The notes: generated by a model not told the origin, from the letters alone. A stretch of DNA of 52,977 nucleotides from Rhodospirillaceae bacterium (GCA_020638595.1 JACKIG010000027.1:1-52977); one strand, 5' to 3'; positions 16,529 to 25,715 are shown, counted from the stretch's first letter. Numbers and translations: made by a program.

Positions 16529-18001
16529 ATGAAGTGACAGAGACGAAGGCCGATGGCCTGCGGCACGAGTTCCGGATCGTCATCCCGGCCGCGACCCTGG
16601 AGGATCTGATCACCAAGCGGTTGAAGTCCCTGGGACAGCAGGTGCGGCTGCCGGTTTTCGGCCCGGCAAGGTTCCTCTGCAGATCCTGAAGCAGCGGTTC
16701 GGCGAGGCCGTTCGCGGCGAGGTTGTGCAGGAAACCGTCGACGAGCAATGCCGCCAGACCCTGACCGACCGTGGGCTGGAAGCGGCCTACCGGCCTGATG
16801 TGACACTGGAAGACGGCGGCGACGGCGCGGGTGATCTGGCATTCACGCTGTCGGTCGACGTTATGCCCGAGATCCCGGACCACGATTTCAGCACGCTGGA
16901 ACTGGAGCGCCTGGACGAGGTCTCCGACGAGGTGATCGACACGGCCATGGGGCGGCTGGCATCCGCCAACAAGCGGTTCGAGCTGCTGCCGAGGCGCGCC
17001 CTGCGGCGATGGGCGACCTTGTGGTCGTCGACTACACGCTGGCGATCGACGGTGCGGAAACCCAGCCAGACCCCGTGGAGGGCTTCCGGTGGAGCTGGGG
17101 GGCCAGTCACCTGCCCGAGGCTGTCCAGGCCGCCCTCGTGGGTGCCGACGCCGGGGAGACGCGCACGGCCGTCGCCACATTGGCGGACGACCATCCCAAC
17201 CCGGACCTTGCCGGCCACAGCGTCGAATACACCGTGACGGTGAAGGAGATCCAATCGCTGGCCGCGGCCCCGGAAGGCGAGGCACTGGCCAAGGAGCTGG
17301 GGCTAGAAACGCTGGACGAGCTGCGCAACGCCCTGCGCTCGCAGCACCAGAACGAACTGTCGCAGCTATCGCGGGCACGGCTGAAGCGCCAGCTGCTGGA
17401 CCGGCTGTCCGATATCTTCGATTTCCCCGTGCCGCAGCGACTCGTCGACATGGATTTCGACGGCATCTGGCGGCAGATCGAAACGGCGAAGCAGCGCCAG
17501 GCCGACGGCGAGGCGGAGCCCGACCCCGACCTGGACAAGCCGGAGGAGGACCTGCGCGCGGAATACCGGGCGATCGCCGAACGGCGGGTGCGCCTGGGGC
17601 TGCTTCTGGCGCATCTCGGCCGGTCCAACGGCATCACCGTGCCCGACGAGGCCGTCAACTCCGCCCTGATCCGCGAAGCGATGCAGTTCCCGGGCCACGA
17701 GCGGGAGATGTACGAGGCCTATCGCAAGGTTCCGGCCATCGTCGACCAGCTGCGCGAACGCCTGCTGGAGGACAAGGTCGTCGACTACATCATCGAGCTG
17801 GCCCAGGTGACGGACAAGACCGTGAGCGAGGAGGAGTTGCGTCGCGAGCCCGAAGACGCTACCTCGATCAGGGGCCATGCGCATGACGTGTCGGGCGGGG
17901 AGCATGTGCATGACGCATCGTGCGGACATCACGTGCATGGGGATCCGCCGGCCGATGATGCGTCTGGCGCCAATGACGCCCCGGAGGAAGCATCCCGTTG
18001 A
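16529..18001 (+). pseudogene. tig: Trigger factor, reading frame interrupted by two or three single-base deletions; His-rich C-terminal tail
   Basis: Ribosome-bound chaperone and peptidyl-prolyl isomerase. Three collinear frames make one protein of about 490 residues: the N-terminal ribosome-binding part (TETKADGLRHEFRIVIPAAT); then PGKVPLQILKQRFGEAVRGE through SVDVMPEIPDHDFSTLELE; and from about 16995 the PPIase and C-terminal arms (GDLVVVDYTLAIDGAE to the stop). The breaks, near 16653 (LPVF for an expected LPGFRPGK) and 16990, are each one missing base. A third may lie at the start: ATG at 16529 is followed by AAG TGA, while GTG at 16534 begins the frame cleanly. The C-terminus carries a tail with seven His and one Cys in 23 residues (17872-17940). 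clpP follows 43 bp later, the usual tig-clpP-clpX order. Motif quality suggests the gene is functional and the breaks are sequence errors. Confidence 0.88.
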
Positions 18002-18044
18002 CGCGACCACGAGTGCCCCTCAGCGGGAAGGCTTGAGGCAACAC

Positions 18045-18692
18045 ATGAGCGAGTTCGACAGTCCGCGTATGAGCGCCCTGGTTCCCATGGTGGTCGAGCA
18101 GACCAACCGCGGGGAGCGGGCATACGACATCTATTCCAGGCTGCTGAAGGACCGGATCATCTTTCTGACCGGCCCCGTCTATGACGAGATGGCCAGCCTG
18201 GTGTGCGCCCAGCTGCTGTTCCTGGAATCGGAAAACCCGACGAAGGACATCGCCTTCTACATCAACTCGCCCGGCGGGGTGGTGACGGCGGGCCTCGCGA
18301 TCTACGACACGATGCAGTACATCCGCCCCGACGTCTCGACGGTGTGCATCGGGCAGGCGGCGTCGCTCGGTTCGCTGCTGCTGGCGGCCGGTACGGCCGG
18401 CAAGCGGTTCGCGCTGCCCAACAGCCGGATCATGGTGCACCAGCCCAGCGGCGGCGCCCAGGGCCAGGCCAGCGATATCGAGATCCAGGCGCGCGAGATC
18501 ATCAATCTCAGGCGCAGGCTGAACGATATCTATGTGAAGCACACCGGCCAGCCCCTGGATGTGATCGAGGGCGCGGTGGAGCGGGACAAGTTCCTGGCCG
18601 CCGAGGAGGCGAAGCGATTTGGCATTGTCGACGAGGTCGTCGTGAGCCGGCCCCGACCCGATGAGATGGACACGTTGAAGGGATCACGTTAA
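18045..18692 (+). CDS. clpP: ATP-dependent Clp protease proteolytic subunit ClpP
   Basis: Serine peptidase that forms the two-ring, 14-subunit chamber used by ClpX or ClpA for protein degradation. 215 residues, normal for the family, including a short N-terminal propeptide region. Catalytic Ser107 lies in GQAASLGS and His132 in IMVHQPSGGAQGQ; the oxyanion strand INSPGGVVTAGLAIYD is complete. Start ATG at 18045 (TGAGG upstream); the frame extends further upstream over the tig tail, but that is not clpP-like. It sits between tig and clpX, as in most proteobacteria. Confidence 0.97.
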   Translation: MSEFDSPRMSALVPMVVEQTNRGERAYDIYSRLLKDRIIFLTGPVYDEMASLVCAQLLFLESENPTKDIAFYINSPGGVVTAGLAIYDTMQYIRPDVSTVCIGQAASLGSLLLAAGTAGKRFALPNSRIMVHQPSGGAQGQASDIEIQAREIINLRRRLNDIYVKHTGQPLDVIEGAVERDKFLAAEEAKRFGIVDEVVVSRPRPDEMDTLKGSR

Positions 18693-18862
18693 GCACCCGT
18701 TGATCCGATTGTGACAGATATGCTGGAGTAGTTTCCTATCTGTGTGGTCGGGTCCGCGGTGAATGACCATTGTCGGGCCGAAGCTGCACCGATCCGGTGT
18801 GGGCCGAGGGGCCTTAATGTTGGGCTTGGCCTGGGGCCGGCGAGACCCTAGATGGTGTAATT

Positions 18863-20128
18863 ATGAGCAAAGCCAGCGGCGGCGAGTCGAAAAACACTCT
18901 CTATTGTTCCTTCTGCGGCAAGAGCCAGCACGAGGTGCGGAAGCTCATTGCGGGGCCGACGGTGTTCATCTGCGATGAATGCGTCGAGCTGTGCATGGAC
19001 ATCATCCGCGAGGAGAACAAGACCACCCTGGTGAAGAACCGGGACGGCGTCCCCACGCCGCGCGACATCCAGAAGGTGCTCGACGACTATGTCATCGGCC
19101 AGGACCACGCCAAGCGCGTGCTGGCGGTGGCCGTGCACAACCACTACAAGCGCCTCGCCCATGGCCAGAAGAACGGCGAGGTGGAGCTGGCGAAGTCCAA
19201 CATCCTGCTGATCGGGCCGACCGGCTGCGGCAAGACGCTGCTGGCCCAGACGCTGGCGCGGATCATCGACGTGCCCTTCACCATGGCCGACGCCACGACG
19301 CTGACGGAGGCCGGCTATGTCGGCGAGGATGTCGAGAACATCATCCTGAAGCTGCTGCAATCGGCCGACTACAACGTGGAGCGCGCCCAGCGCGGCATCG
19401 TCTATATCGACGAGGTCGACAAGATCAGTCGCAAATCCGACAACCCGTCGATCACCCGCGACGTGTCCGGGGAAGGCGTCCAGCAGGCACTGCTGAAGAT
19501 CATGGAAGGCACCATCGCCTCGGTGCCGCCCCAGGGCGGGCGCAAGCATCCCCAGCAGGAGTTCCTGCAGGTCGACACCACGAACATCCTGTTCATCTGC
19601 GGCGGTGCCTTCGCCGGGCTGGAAAAGATCATTTCCCAGCGCGGGCGGGGGACATCCATCGGTTTCGGCGCCGACGTGCAGGGGCCGGACGACCGCCAGA
19701 CGGGCGAGGTCCTGCGCGATATCGAGCCGGAAGACCTGCTGCGGTTCGGCCTGATTCCGGAATTCGTCGGCCGCCTGCCGGTCGTGGCGACGCTGACCGA
19801 CCTGGACGAAGAGGCGTTGGTCGAGATTCTGACGACGCCGAAAAACGCGCTGATCAAGCAATATCAGCGGCTGTTCGAAATGGAAGACGTGAAGCTTTCG
19901 TTTGCCGATGAAGCCCTGAAGAGCATTGCCAAGAAGGCCATTGAGAGAAAGACCGGCGCCAGGGGGTTGCGCTCGATCATGGAAGCGATTCTTCTCGACC
20001 CGATGTTCGATCTTCCCAGCATCGATGGTGTCGAGGAAATCGTTGTGAACCGCGAGGTTGTCGAATCCCGGGCGAAGCCTCTGATGATCTACTCCGAGAA
20101 GCGGAGCGATATCGCGCCGAGCGCCTGA
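18863..20128 (+). CDS. clpX: ATP-dependent Clp protease ATP-binding subunit ClpX
   Basis: AAA+ unfoldase that recognises substrates and threads them into ClpP. 421 residues. The N-terminal zinc-binding domain has Cys15, Cys18, Cys37 and Cys40 (YCSFCGKS, FICDECVELC). The AAA+ module follows: Walker A GPTGCGKTLL, Walker B IVYIDEVDKI, the pore-loop region and sensor 2 in the C-terminal domain (KTGARGLRSIMEAIL). It starts 170 bp after clpP; that gap holds a 7-bp inverted repeat (ACAGATA at 18714-18720, TATCTGT at 18737-18743) and no ORF, so clpX probably has its own promoter in addition to read-through. Confidence 0.98.
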   Translation: MSKASGGESKNTLYCSFCGKSQHEVRKLIAGPTVFICDECVELCMDIIREENKTTLVKNRDGVPTPRDIQKVLDDYVIGQDHAKRVLAVAVHNHYKRLAHGQKNGEVELAKSNILLIGPTGCGKTLLAQTLARIIDVPFTMADATTLTEAGYVGEDVENIILKLLQSADYNVERAQRGIVYIDEVDKISRKSDNPSITRDVSGEGVQQALLKIMEGTIASVPPQGGRKHPQQEFLQVDTTNILFICGGAFAGLEKIISQRGRGTSIGFGADVQGPDDRQTGEVLRDIEPEDLLRFGLIPEFVGRLPVVATLTDLDEEALVEILTTPKNALIKQYQRLFEMEDVKLSFADEALKSIAKKAIERKTGARGLRSIMEAILLDPMFDLPSIDGVEEIVVNREVVESRAKPLMIYSEKRSDIAPSA

Positions 20129-20321
20129 CCGCCCGGTTGCCGGCCTGGCACGGGCAATGCATGGGGAGGGTTGGGTGTAGTGGGCTTGACGGCCGGCCGA
20201 TGGGGGCCAACGTTACGCTGTAGCGAAGCGTCTGCCGCCACTTCTGTCGGGACAGCACGCTTACCCCTCCTGTCTGTGGCCGGTGCTCCGGCAATGAGGC
20301 CGGTTTAAAGAGGTTGAAACG

Positions 20322-22730
20322 ATGCTCGAGCTACGCCCCGGGTCGACGTACCCCGTCCTGCCGCTGAGGGACATCGTCGTTTTCCCGCATATGATCGTGC
20401 CGTTGTTCGTCGGCCGCGAAAAGTCGGTGCGGGCGCTGGAAGATGTGATGAAGGACGACAAGCAGATCCTGCTTGTCACGCAGAAGAATGCCGCCCAAGA
20501 CGATCCGACCCCGGCCGACATCTACAACGTCGGTACGGTCGGCACGGTGCTGCAGCTGCTGAAGCTGCCCGACGGGACGGTGAAGGTCCTGGTCGAAGGC
20601 GGGCGGCGCGCCCGCATCAACCGCTATACCGACAACCAGTCGTTCTTTCAGGCTTACGCCGACATCGTCGACGACCAGACCAGCGACCCGAAGGAGCTGG
20701 AGGCGCTGGCCCGCGCCGCGATCTCGCAGTTCGAGCAATACATCAAGCTGAATAAGAAGATCCCGCCGGAGGTGCTGGTCTCGGTCAACCAGATCGACGA
20801 GTCGAGCAAGCTGGCCGATACCATCGCCTCGCACCTGTCGCTGAAGATCCCGGAGAAGCAGCAGCTGTTGGAGACGGCATCGATCGCCCAGCGGCTGGAG
20901 CGTGTCTACGGCTTCATGGAAGGCGAAATCGGCGTTCTGCAGGTGGAAAAGCGCATCCGCAGCCGGGTCAAGCGCCAGATGGAGAAGACCCAGCGCGAGT
21001 ACTACCTGAACGAGCAGTTGAAGGCGATCCAGAAGGAGCTTGGCGAGAGCGAGGACGGCCGCGACGAGCTGCAGGAGCTGGAAGACCGCATCAACAAGAC
21101 CAAGCTGACCAAGGAAGCCCACGACAAGGCGATGCAGGAGCTCAAGAAGCTCCGCAACATGAGCCCGATGTCGGCCGAAGCCACGGTCGTGCGCAACTAC
21201 CTGGACTGGATCCTCTCGATCCCGTGGAAGAAGCGCAGCAAGGTCAAGAAGGACCTGCGCCTGGCGGAGAGCGTCCTGGACGACGATCACTTCGGCTTGG
21301 CGAAGGTGAAGGAGCGGATTCTCGAATACCTCGCAGTCCAGCAGCGCATGAACAAGCTGAAGGGGCCGATTCTGTGCCTCGTCGGCCCGCCCGGCGTCGG
21401 CAAGACGTCGCTGGGCCGATCGATCGCGCGTGCCACGGGGCGCAACTTCGTGCGCATGTCGCTGGGCGGCGTGCGCGACGAGGCGGAGGTGCGCGGCCAT
21501 CGGCGCACCTATATCGGCTCCATGCCCGGCAAGATCGTGCAGGGGATGAAGAAGGCCAAGACGTCCAACCCGCTGTTCCTGCTGGACGAGGTCGACAAGC
21601 TGGGCGCCGACTGGCGTGGTGATCCGTCCTCTGCCTTGCTGGAGGTGCTGGATCCGGAGCAGAATCACACCTTCAACGACCACTACCTGGAGGTCGATTA
21701 CGACCTTTCGGACGTGATGTTCATCTGTACGGCCAACACGCTGCGCATGCCGCAGCCGCTGATGGACCGCATGGAGATCATCCGCATCCCCGGCTATACC
21801 GAGGATGAGAAGCTGGAGATCGCCAAGCGGCACCTGATGCCGAAGGTGATGAAGTCCAACGGACTGAAGCGGGGCGAATGGTCGGTTTCCGACGATTCGA
21901 TCCGGGACCTGATCCGCTACTACACCCGCGAAGCCGGCGTGCGGAACCTGGAGCGCGAGCTGGCGGGCCTGGCGCGCAAGGCGGTGCGCGAGATCCTGTC
22001 GAAGAAGATCGACAAGATCACGGTCACGCGGCGCAACCTGGAGAAATTCGCCGGCGTGCACCGGTTCCGCTTCGGCGAGGTCGAGGCGGAAGACCTGGTC
22101 GGGGTGACGACCGGGTTGGCCTGGACCGAGGTGGGCGGCGAGCTCTTGTCGATCGAGGCGGCCATGGTCCCCGGCAAGGGCCGCATCATGACCACCGGCA
22201 AGCTGGGCGACGTAATGCGCGAATCAGTGCAGGCCGCAGAGACTTTCGTTAAGGCACGCAGCGTCGCTTTCGGCATTCGTCCCCCACTTTTCGCCAGAAA
22301 GGACATACATGTGCATGTCCCCGAAGGCGCGACGCCGAAGGACGGTCCCAGCGCGGGCGTGGCGATGGTGACGTCCATCGTGTCGGTCCTGACCGGGATT
22401 CCCGTGCGTCGCGACATCGCCATGACCGGCGAGGTGACGTTGCGCGGGCGTGTCCTGCCCATCGGCGGCCTGAAGGAGAAGCTGTTGGCTGCCCTGCGGG
22501 GTGGGCTGAAAACCGTTATAATTCCGAAGGATAACGAGAAGGACCTGGCCGAGATCCCGGACAACGTCAAGCGGGGCCTGAAACTGGTGCCGGTCGCCAC
22601 GGTGGACGAGGTGCTGGCCGAAGCGCTGACGCGCAAGCTGGAACCCATCGAATGGGAAGAGCCGGAGGGCATCGACCAGGTGGCGTCGGCGTCCGGCGAC
22701 GGTGACGAGGAATCCGTCCTTCGCCATTGA
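20322..22730 (+). CDS. lon: ATP-dependent protease La (Lon)
   Basis: Hexameric cytosolic AAA+ serine protease that removes misfolded and regulatory proteins. 802 residues, the usual length. The N-terminal substrate domain begins YPVLPLRDIVVFPHMIVPLF; AAA+ Walker A is GPPGVGKTSLGRS, Walker B region FLLDEVDKLG; the C-terminal protease domain has the catalytic Ser in DGPSAGVAMVTS and the Lys in IGGLKEKLLAALRGG. The 193-bp gap after clpX contains a CTTGAC box at 20185-20190 with no clear -10; a heat-shock (RpoH) promoter would be expected here, but I cannot confirm it. hupB follows, the standard order. Confidence 0.98.
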   Translation: MLELRPGSTYPVLPLRDIVVFPHMIVPLFVGREKSVRALEDVMKDDKQILLVTQKNAAQDDPTPADIYNVGTVGTVLQLLKLPDGTVKVLVEGGRRARINRYTDNQSFFQAYADIVDDQTSDPKELEALARAAISQFEQYIKLNKKIPPEVLVSVNQIDESSKLADTIASHLSLKIPEKQQLLETASIAQRLERVYGFMEGEIGVLQVEKRIRSRVKRQMEKTQREYYLNEQLKAIQKELGESEDGRDELQELEDRINKTKLTKEAHDKAMQELKKLRNMSPMSAEATVVRNYLDWILSIPWKKRSKVKKDLRLAESVLDDDHFGLAKVKERILEYLAVQQRMNKLKGPILCLVGPPGVGKTSLGRSIARATGRNFVRMSLGGVRDEAEVRGHRRTYIGSMPGKIVQGMKKAKTSNPLFLLDEVDKLGADWRGDPSSALLEVLDPEQNHTFNDHYLEVDYDLSDVMFICTANTLRMPQPLMDRMEIIRIPGYTEDEKLEIAKRHLMPKVMKSNGLKRGEWSVSDDSIRDLIRYYTREAGVRNLERELAGLARKAVREILSKKIDKITVTRRNLEKFAGVHRFRFGEVEAEDLVGVTTGLAWTEVGGELLSIEAAMVPGKGRIMTTGKLGDVMRESVQAAETFVKARSVAFGIRPPLFARKDIHVHVPEGATPKDGPSAGVAMVTSIVSVLTGIPVRRDIAMTGEVTLRGRVLPIGGLKEKLLAALRGGLKTVIIPKDNEKDLAEIPDNVKRGLKLVPVATVDEVLAEALTRKLEPIEWEEPEGIDQVASASGDGDEESVLRH

Positions 22731-22780
22731 AGCGTTGCGCGTGACCATCCCACAGGGTAAGGGATTCTGAGCTGACGGGC

Positions 22781-22823
22781 GGAATCGCCGGAACGGCAAC
22801 ACGGTCTGCCGTTCCGGGATTCC
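22781..22823. repeat. Long near-perfect hairpin between lon and hupB (17-bp stem)
   Basis: GGAATC (22781-22786), a bulged G, then CCGGAACGGCA (22788-22798) pair without mismatch with TGCCGTTCCGG and GATTCC (22807-22823); the loop is 8 nt. No T tract follows on either strand, so it is not a textbook intrinsic terminator. It lies 50 bp after the lon stop and 121 bp before hupB. Possible roles are a Rho-independent-like end of the lon mRNA, an mRNA-stability element, or one copy of a dispersed palindromic repeat; a genome search would decide. Confidence 0.75.
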
Positions 22824-22944
22824 TGCGCCGGAGGTCTGTTTGCGGTCCAGGTGCCCCACGGTGACTTGGTCGCCGGGCAGCAACGGGAATGCGGACGTCG
22901 GATCGTATCGATTGGTCGTAATCACTAACCAAAGGGGGCGCAAC

Positions 22945-23217
22945 GTGAACAAGAACGACCTTGTGGCTCATGTGGCAGATGCAACGGGTTTGAGCAAGAG
23001 TGACGCAACCCGCGCAGTCGACGCGGTGTTCGATGGCATCACTTCGACGTTGAAGAAGGGGGACGAGGTTCGTCTGGTCGGGTTCGGGACGTTCAGCGTC
23101 GCCGAGCGTGCGGCCTCGGAAGGCCGGAACCCCCGCACCGGCGAGAAGATCGACATCCCGGCCTCGCGCCAGCCCAAGTTCAAGGCGGGCAAGGGCCTGA
23201 AGGACGCCATCAACTAG
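22945..23217 (+). CDS. hupB: DNA-binding protein HU
   Basis: Histone-like nucleoid protein that bends and constrains DNA, acting as a dimer. 90 residues, exactly the family size. The frame opens with GTG at 22945 (NKNDLVAHVADATGLSKSD) behind an AAAGGGGG ribosome site; the upstream extension of the frame is rejected. The DNA-binding arm with the HU signature GFGTFSVAERAASEGRNPRTG and the C-terminal PKFKAGKGLKDAIN are intact. A short inverted repeat TTGGT/ACCAA (22912-22932) lies right before the ribosome site. Confidence 0.97.
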   Translation: MNKNDLVAHVADATGLSKSDATRAVDAVFDGITSTLKKGDEVRLVGFGTFSVAERAASEGRNPRTGEKIDIPASRQPKFKAGKGLKDAIN

Positions 23218-23334
23218 GCTAGACCATCGCTGGCGGGCCTTCAGGGGAGGGCAATGGCCCCACCCATCCCAGTACTGCCGGCGATAGATGGGGCACGGCG
23301 CCTGCCGGGCGCCGCTGTCCCTGCGCCGGGTCGC

Positions 23335-23410
23335 GGGCGATTAGCTCAGCCGGTAGAGCATCTCGTTTACACCGAGAGGGTCGGCGGTTCGAATCCGTCA
23401 TCGCCCACCA
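23335..23410 (+). tRNA. tRNA-Val (TAC)
   Basis: 76 nt with CCA encoded. Acceptor GGGCGAT pairs with ATCGCCC, the discriminator is A, and the anticodon loop TTTACAC between TCTCG and CGAGA gives TAC. It lies 117 bp after hupB, a linkage common in alphaproteobacteria. I see no clear promoter of its own, so it may be co-transcribed with hupB. Confidence 0.97.
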
Positions 23411-23469
23411 ACAGCCGCGCCGGCCGGGTATCCGCGGGCCGGCACGGGCCATGGTAAGCGCGCCCCCCC

Positions 23470-23706
23470 ATGATGAACCGACAATCCTGGAAAGACCGGA
23501 TCGAAGATGCACTGAGGCGCGAAGCCGAGGCGCATCAGCTGTACCTGATTGCCGTCCAGCAGAATGCCCCGTACGAGATGGACGGCATCGACGTCCCGCA
23601 GGACTCCCTCGACCGCGAGGACGAGGCGCACCGCCACTGGCAGGTTGCCCAGACCGCCACGCGGGAGCTGATCGAGCGCTACCGGGCGGCGATTCGCAGG
23701 CGGTGA
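23470..23706 (+). CDS. Small hypothetical protein between tRNA-Val and tRNA-Asp
   Basis: 78 residues, strongly charged and predicted all-helical (KDRIEDALRREAEAHQLYL, then HWQVAQTATRELIERYRAAI), with no signal peptide or membrane segment. No family recognised. The double ATG at 23470/23473 has no good ribosome site upstream, which lowers confidence, but amino-acid composition is protein-like and no better frame overlaps. Confidence 0.5.
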   Translation: MMNRQSWKDRIEDALRREAEAHQLYLIAVQQNAPYEMDGIDVPQDSLDREDEAHRHWQVAQTATRELIERYRAAIRRR

Positions 23707-23751
23707 GGCCGTTGGGCGCCGCAATCCGCCGGAAATGGCGCGGTGCCCGGC

Positions 23752-23781
23752 TTGACAGTGTCGCCGCCTGCGGCGTATGAG
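23752..23781 (+). promoter_or_regulatory. Promoter of tRNA-Asp
   Basis: TTGACA at 23752-23757 is a perfect -35 box, and TATGAG at 23776-23781 is a fair -10 box, 18 bp apart. Transcription would start near 23788, about 39 bp before the tRNA 5' end. Confidence 0.65.
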
Positions 23782-23826
23782 ACGGGGCTTGTGACGACAC
23801 GCCGCTCGGTGCGCCGTCGTCCGAAT

Positions 23827-23903
<77 letters not shown>

Positions 23904-23988
23904 TTCCCCGCCGATGCTTCGTGTCATGATGTCCGATGACGGCGGTTTTGCCGCGCCGAGGCCGTTGTCCGCCGGACAGGATTGGGCT

Positions 23989-24020
23989 TTGCTTGGAATC
24001 GGTGGCGCTCTATATAGAGC
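23989..24020 (+). promoter_or_regulatory. Candidate nuo operon promoter with a 14-bp palindrome over the -10 box
   Basis: TTGCTT at 23989-23994 and TATATA at 24011-24016 are 16 bp apart, giving a start near 24023 and a leader of about 92 nt before nuoA. The -10 box sits inside the perfect palindrome GCTCTATATAGAGC (24007-24020), a layout suited to a repressor, though AT-rich -10 boxes can be palindromic by chance. The rest of 23904-24114 holds no ORF. Confidence 0.5.
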
Positions 24021-24114
24021 CCGGGGGCGGGAATGGCCGCGTCCTGGCCCTTCGAATTCCTCGGAATCGTGGCAGCACCCCCCTGATCTCCGCCACGACC
24101 GGTGAGAGGACGCG

Positions 24115-24483
24115 ATGACGGAAAGCCTGCTGGCTGAGTATTTGCCGATCCTCCTGTTCCTGCTGATCGCCATTGTGATGACCATCGCGATGGTGGGTAT
24201 GTCGTATGTGCTTGGGCCGCAGCGCCCCGATGCGGAGAAGCTGTCCGCCTATGAATGCGGGTTCGAGGCCTATGACGACGCGCGATCGAAGTTCGACGTG
24301 CGGTTCTATCTCGTCTCCATCCTGTTCATCATCTTCGATCTTGAAGTCGCCTTCCTGTTCCCCTGGGCAACGGCGCTGGGGGATATCGGGATGTTCGGAT
24401 TCTGGTCGATGATGATCTTCCTGGGCGTGCTGACGATCGGCTTCGTGTACGAGTGGAAGAAGGGGGCGTTGGAATGGGAATGA
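24115..24483 (+). CDS. nuoA: NADH-quinone oxidoreductase subunit A
   Basis: Membrane subunit of complex I (ND3 homologue), 122 residues with three hydrophobic helices. The ND3 loop with the conserved YECGFE and the FDLEVAFLFPW segment of the second and third helices are intact. First gene of a complete nuoA-N operon running to 38617. Its stop overlaps the nuoB start region (nuoB ATG at 24474), so the two are translationally coupled. Confidence 0.97.
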   Translation: MTESLLAEYLPILLFLLIAIVMTIAMVGMSYVLGPQRPDAEKLSAYECGFEAYDDARSKFDVRFYLVSILFIIFDLEVAFLFPWATALGDIGMFGFWSMMIFLGVLTIGFVYEWKKGALEWE

Positions 24484-25037
24484 GCAGCCCCGGCGGGACC
24501 GGACCCGTGGGGGCCGGCCAGCCGATTCCACCGGGACCGGATCAGGACAGGCTGGTGGCGGCCGCCGCGGCGGAGCTGCAGGACAAGGGGTTCCTCGTCA
24601 CGCAGCTGGATGCCCTGTTGGCCTGGGCCCGCACCGGGTCGCTGTGGCCGATGACCTTCGGCCTGGCCTGCTGCGCGATCGAGATGATCCACGCCTACAT
24701 GGCGCGCTACGACCTGGATCGTTTCGGCGTGATTCCGCGGCCCAGCCCGCGGCAATCCGACGTCATGATCGTGGCCGGCACGCTGACCAACAAGATGGCG
24801 CCGGCCCTGCGCAAGGTCTACGATCAGATGCCGGAGCCGCGATGGGTCATCTCCATGGGCTCCTGCGCCAATGGCGGCGGGTACTACCACTATTCCTATT
24901 CGGTGGTGCGCGGCTGCGACCGCGTCGTGCCCGTGGATGTCTATGTGCCCGGATGCCCGCCCACGGCAGAAGCCCTTGTCTACGGCATCATTCAGCTTCA
25001 AAAGAAGATCCGCCGCGGCGGGCGCATCACCCGCTGA
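24474..25037 (+). CDS. nuoB: NADH-quinone oxidoreductase subunit B (cluster N2)
   Basis: Peripheral-arm subunit (PSST homologue) that carries the terminal [4Fe-4S] cluster N2 next to the quinone site. 187 residues. The four ligands are present: the tandem Cys66-Cys67 in FGLACCAIEM, the Cys in SMGSCANGGGYYHYSYS, and the Cys in YVPGCPPTAEALVYGI. Start: ATG 24474 with AGGGGG 7 bp upstream; ATG 24480 is a second possibility. The first 25 residues are Gly/Pro-rich and variable. The coding region overlaps the end of nuoA by 10 bp. Confidence 0.97.
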   Translation: MGMSSPGGTGPVGAGQPIPPGPDQDRLVAAAAAELQDKGFLVTQLDALLAWARTGSLWPMTFGLACCAIEMIHAYMARYDLDRFGVIPRPSPRQSDVMIVAGTLTNKMAPALRKVYDQMPEPRWVISMGSCANGGGYYHYSYSVVRGCDRVVPVDVYVPGCPPTAEALVYGIIQLQKKIRRGGRITR

Positions 25038-25082
25038 GGGCCGCGCCCCCGTGGGCGGCCAAGCCAACCAAGGACATGCGCC

Positions 25083-25715
25083 ATGGCGCTTCCGACATTG
25101 CGCGATCTCGGGGAATACCTGGGGCAATTGGATCCCGACGTGGCCGGCTATGAGGTGATCAACGGCGAACTGGTCGTGCGGGCACGGCGCGGGGCGATCA
25201 CACGGGTGCTGTCGTTCCTGCGCGACGATGCCAACTGCCAGTTCGCCCAGCTGGTCGACCTCTGCGGCGTCGACTATCCGGAACGCGAAGAGCGGCTGGA
25301 AGTCGTCTACAACCTGTTGAGCCTCAAGCACAACCAGCGCATCCGGGTGAAGGTGACGACGGACGAGGACACGCCGGTGCCGTCCGTGTCCGGCATTTTC
25401 CCGTCGGCGACCTGGTTCGAGCGCGAGGCCTGGGACCTCTGCGGCATCTTCTTTTCCGACCACCCCGATCTCCGGCGCATCCTCACCGATTACGGTTTCG
25501 ACGGCCATCCGCTGCGCAAGGACTTCCCCCTGACCGGCTACACGGAGGTCCGCTATGACGAGGTGCAGAAGCGGGTCATCTACGAACCGGTGAAGCTCCA
25601 GCAGGATTTCCGCGTGTTCGACTTCCTCAGCCCCTGGGAGGGGATGACCACCGTGCAGCTGCCCGGCGACGAGAAGGCCGATCAGGACGATGGCGAGGGG
25701 AGGGCCGCGCAGTGA
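25083..25715 (+). CDS. nuoC: NADH-quinone oxidoreductase subunit C
   Basis: 30-kDa peripheral subunit of complex I, 210 residues, encoded separately from nuoD (in E. coli they are fused). The diagnostic segment is complete: WFEREAWDLCGIFFSDHPDL followed by RRILTDYGFDGHPLRKDFPL and the VRYDE end of the core. A C-terminal variable acidic tail (GDEKADQDDGEG) follows. Starts 45 bp after nuoB; its TGA overlaps the GTG start of nuoD. Confidence 0.96.
   Translation: MALPTLRDLGEYLGQLDPDVAGYEVINGELVVRARRGAITRVLSFLRDDANCQFAQLVDLCGVDYPEREERLEVVYNLLSLKHNQRIRVKVTTDEDTPVPSVSGIFPSATWFEREAWDLCGIFFSDHPDLRRILTDYGFDGHPLRKDFPLTGYTEVRYDEVQKRVIYEPVKLQQDFRVFDFLSPWEGMTTVQLPGDEKADQDDGEGRAAQ

Noticed and set aside
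18714..18743. 7-bp inverted repeat ACAGATA/TATCTGT between clpP and clpX
   Set aside because: Short, loop of 16 nt, no T tract; too weak to call an operator or terminator.
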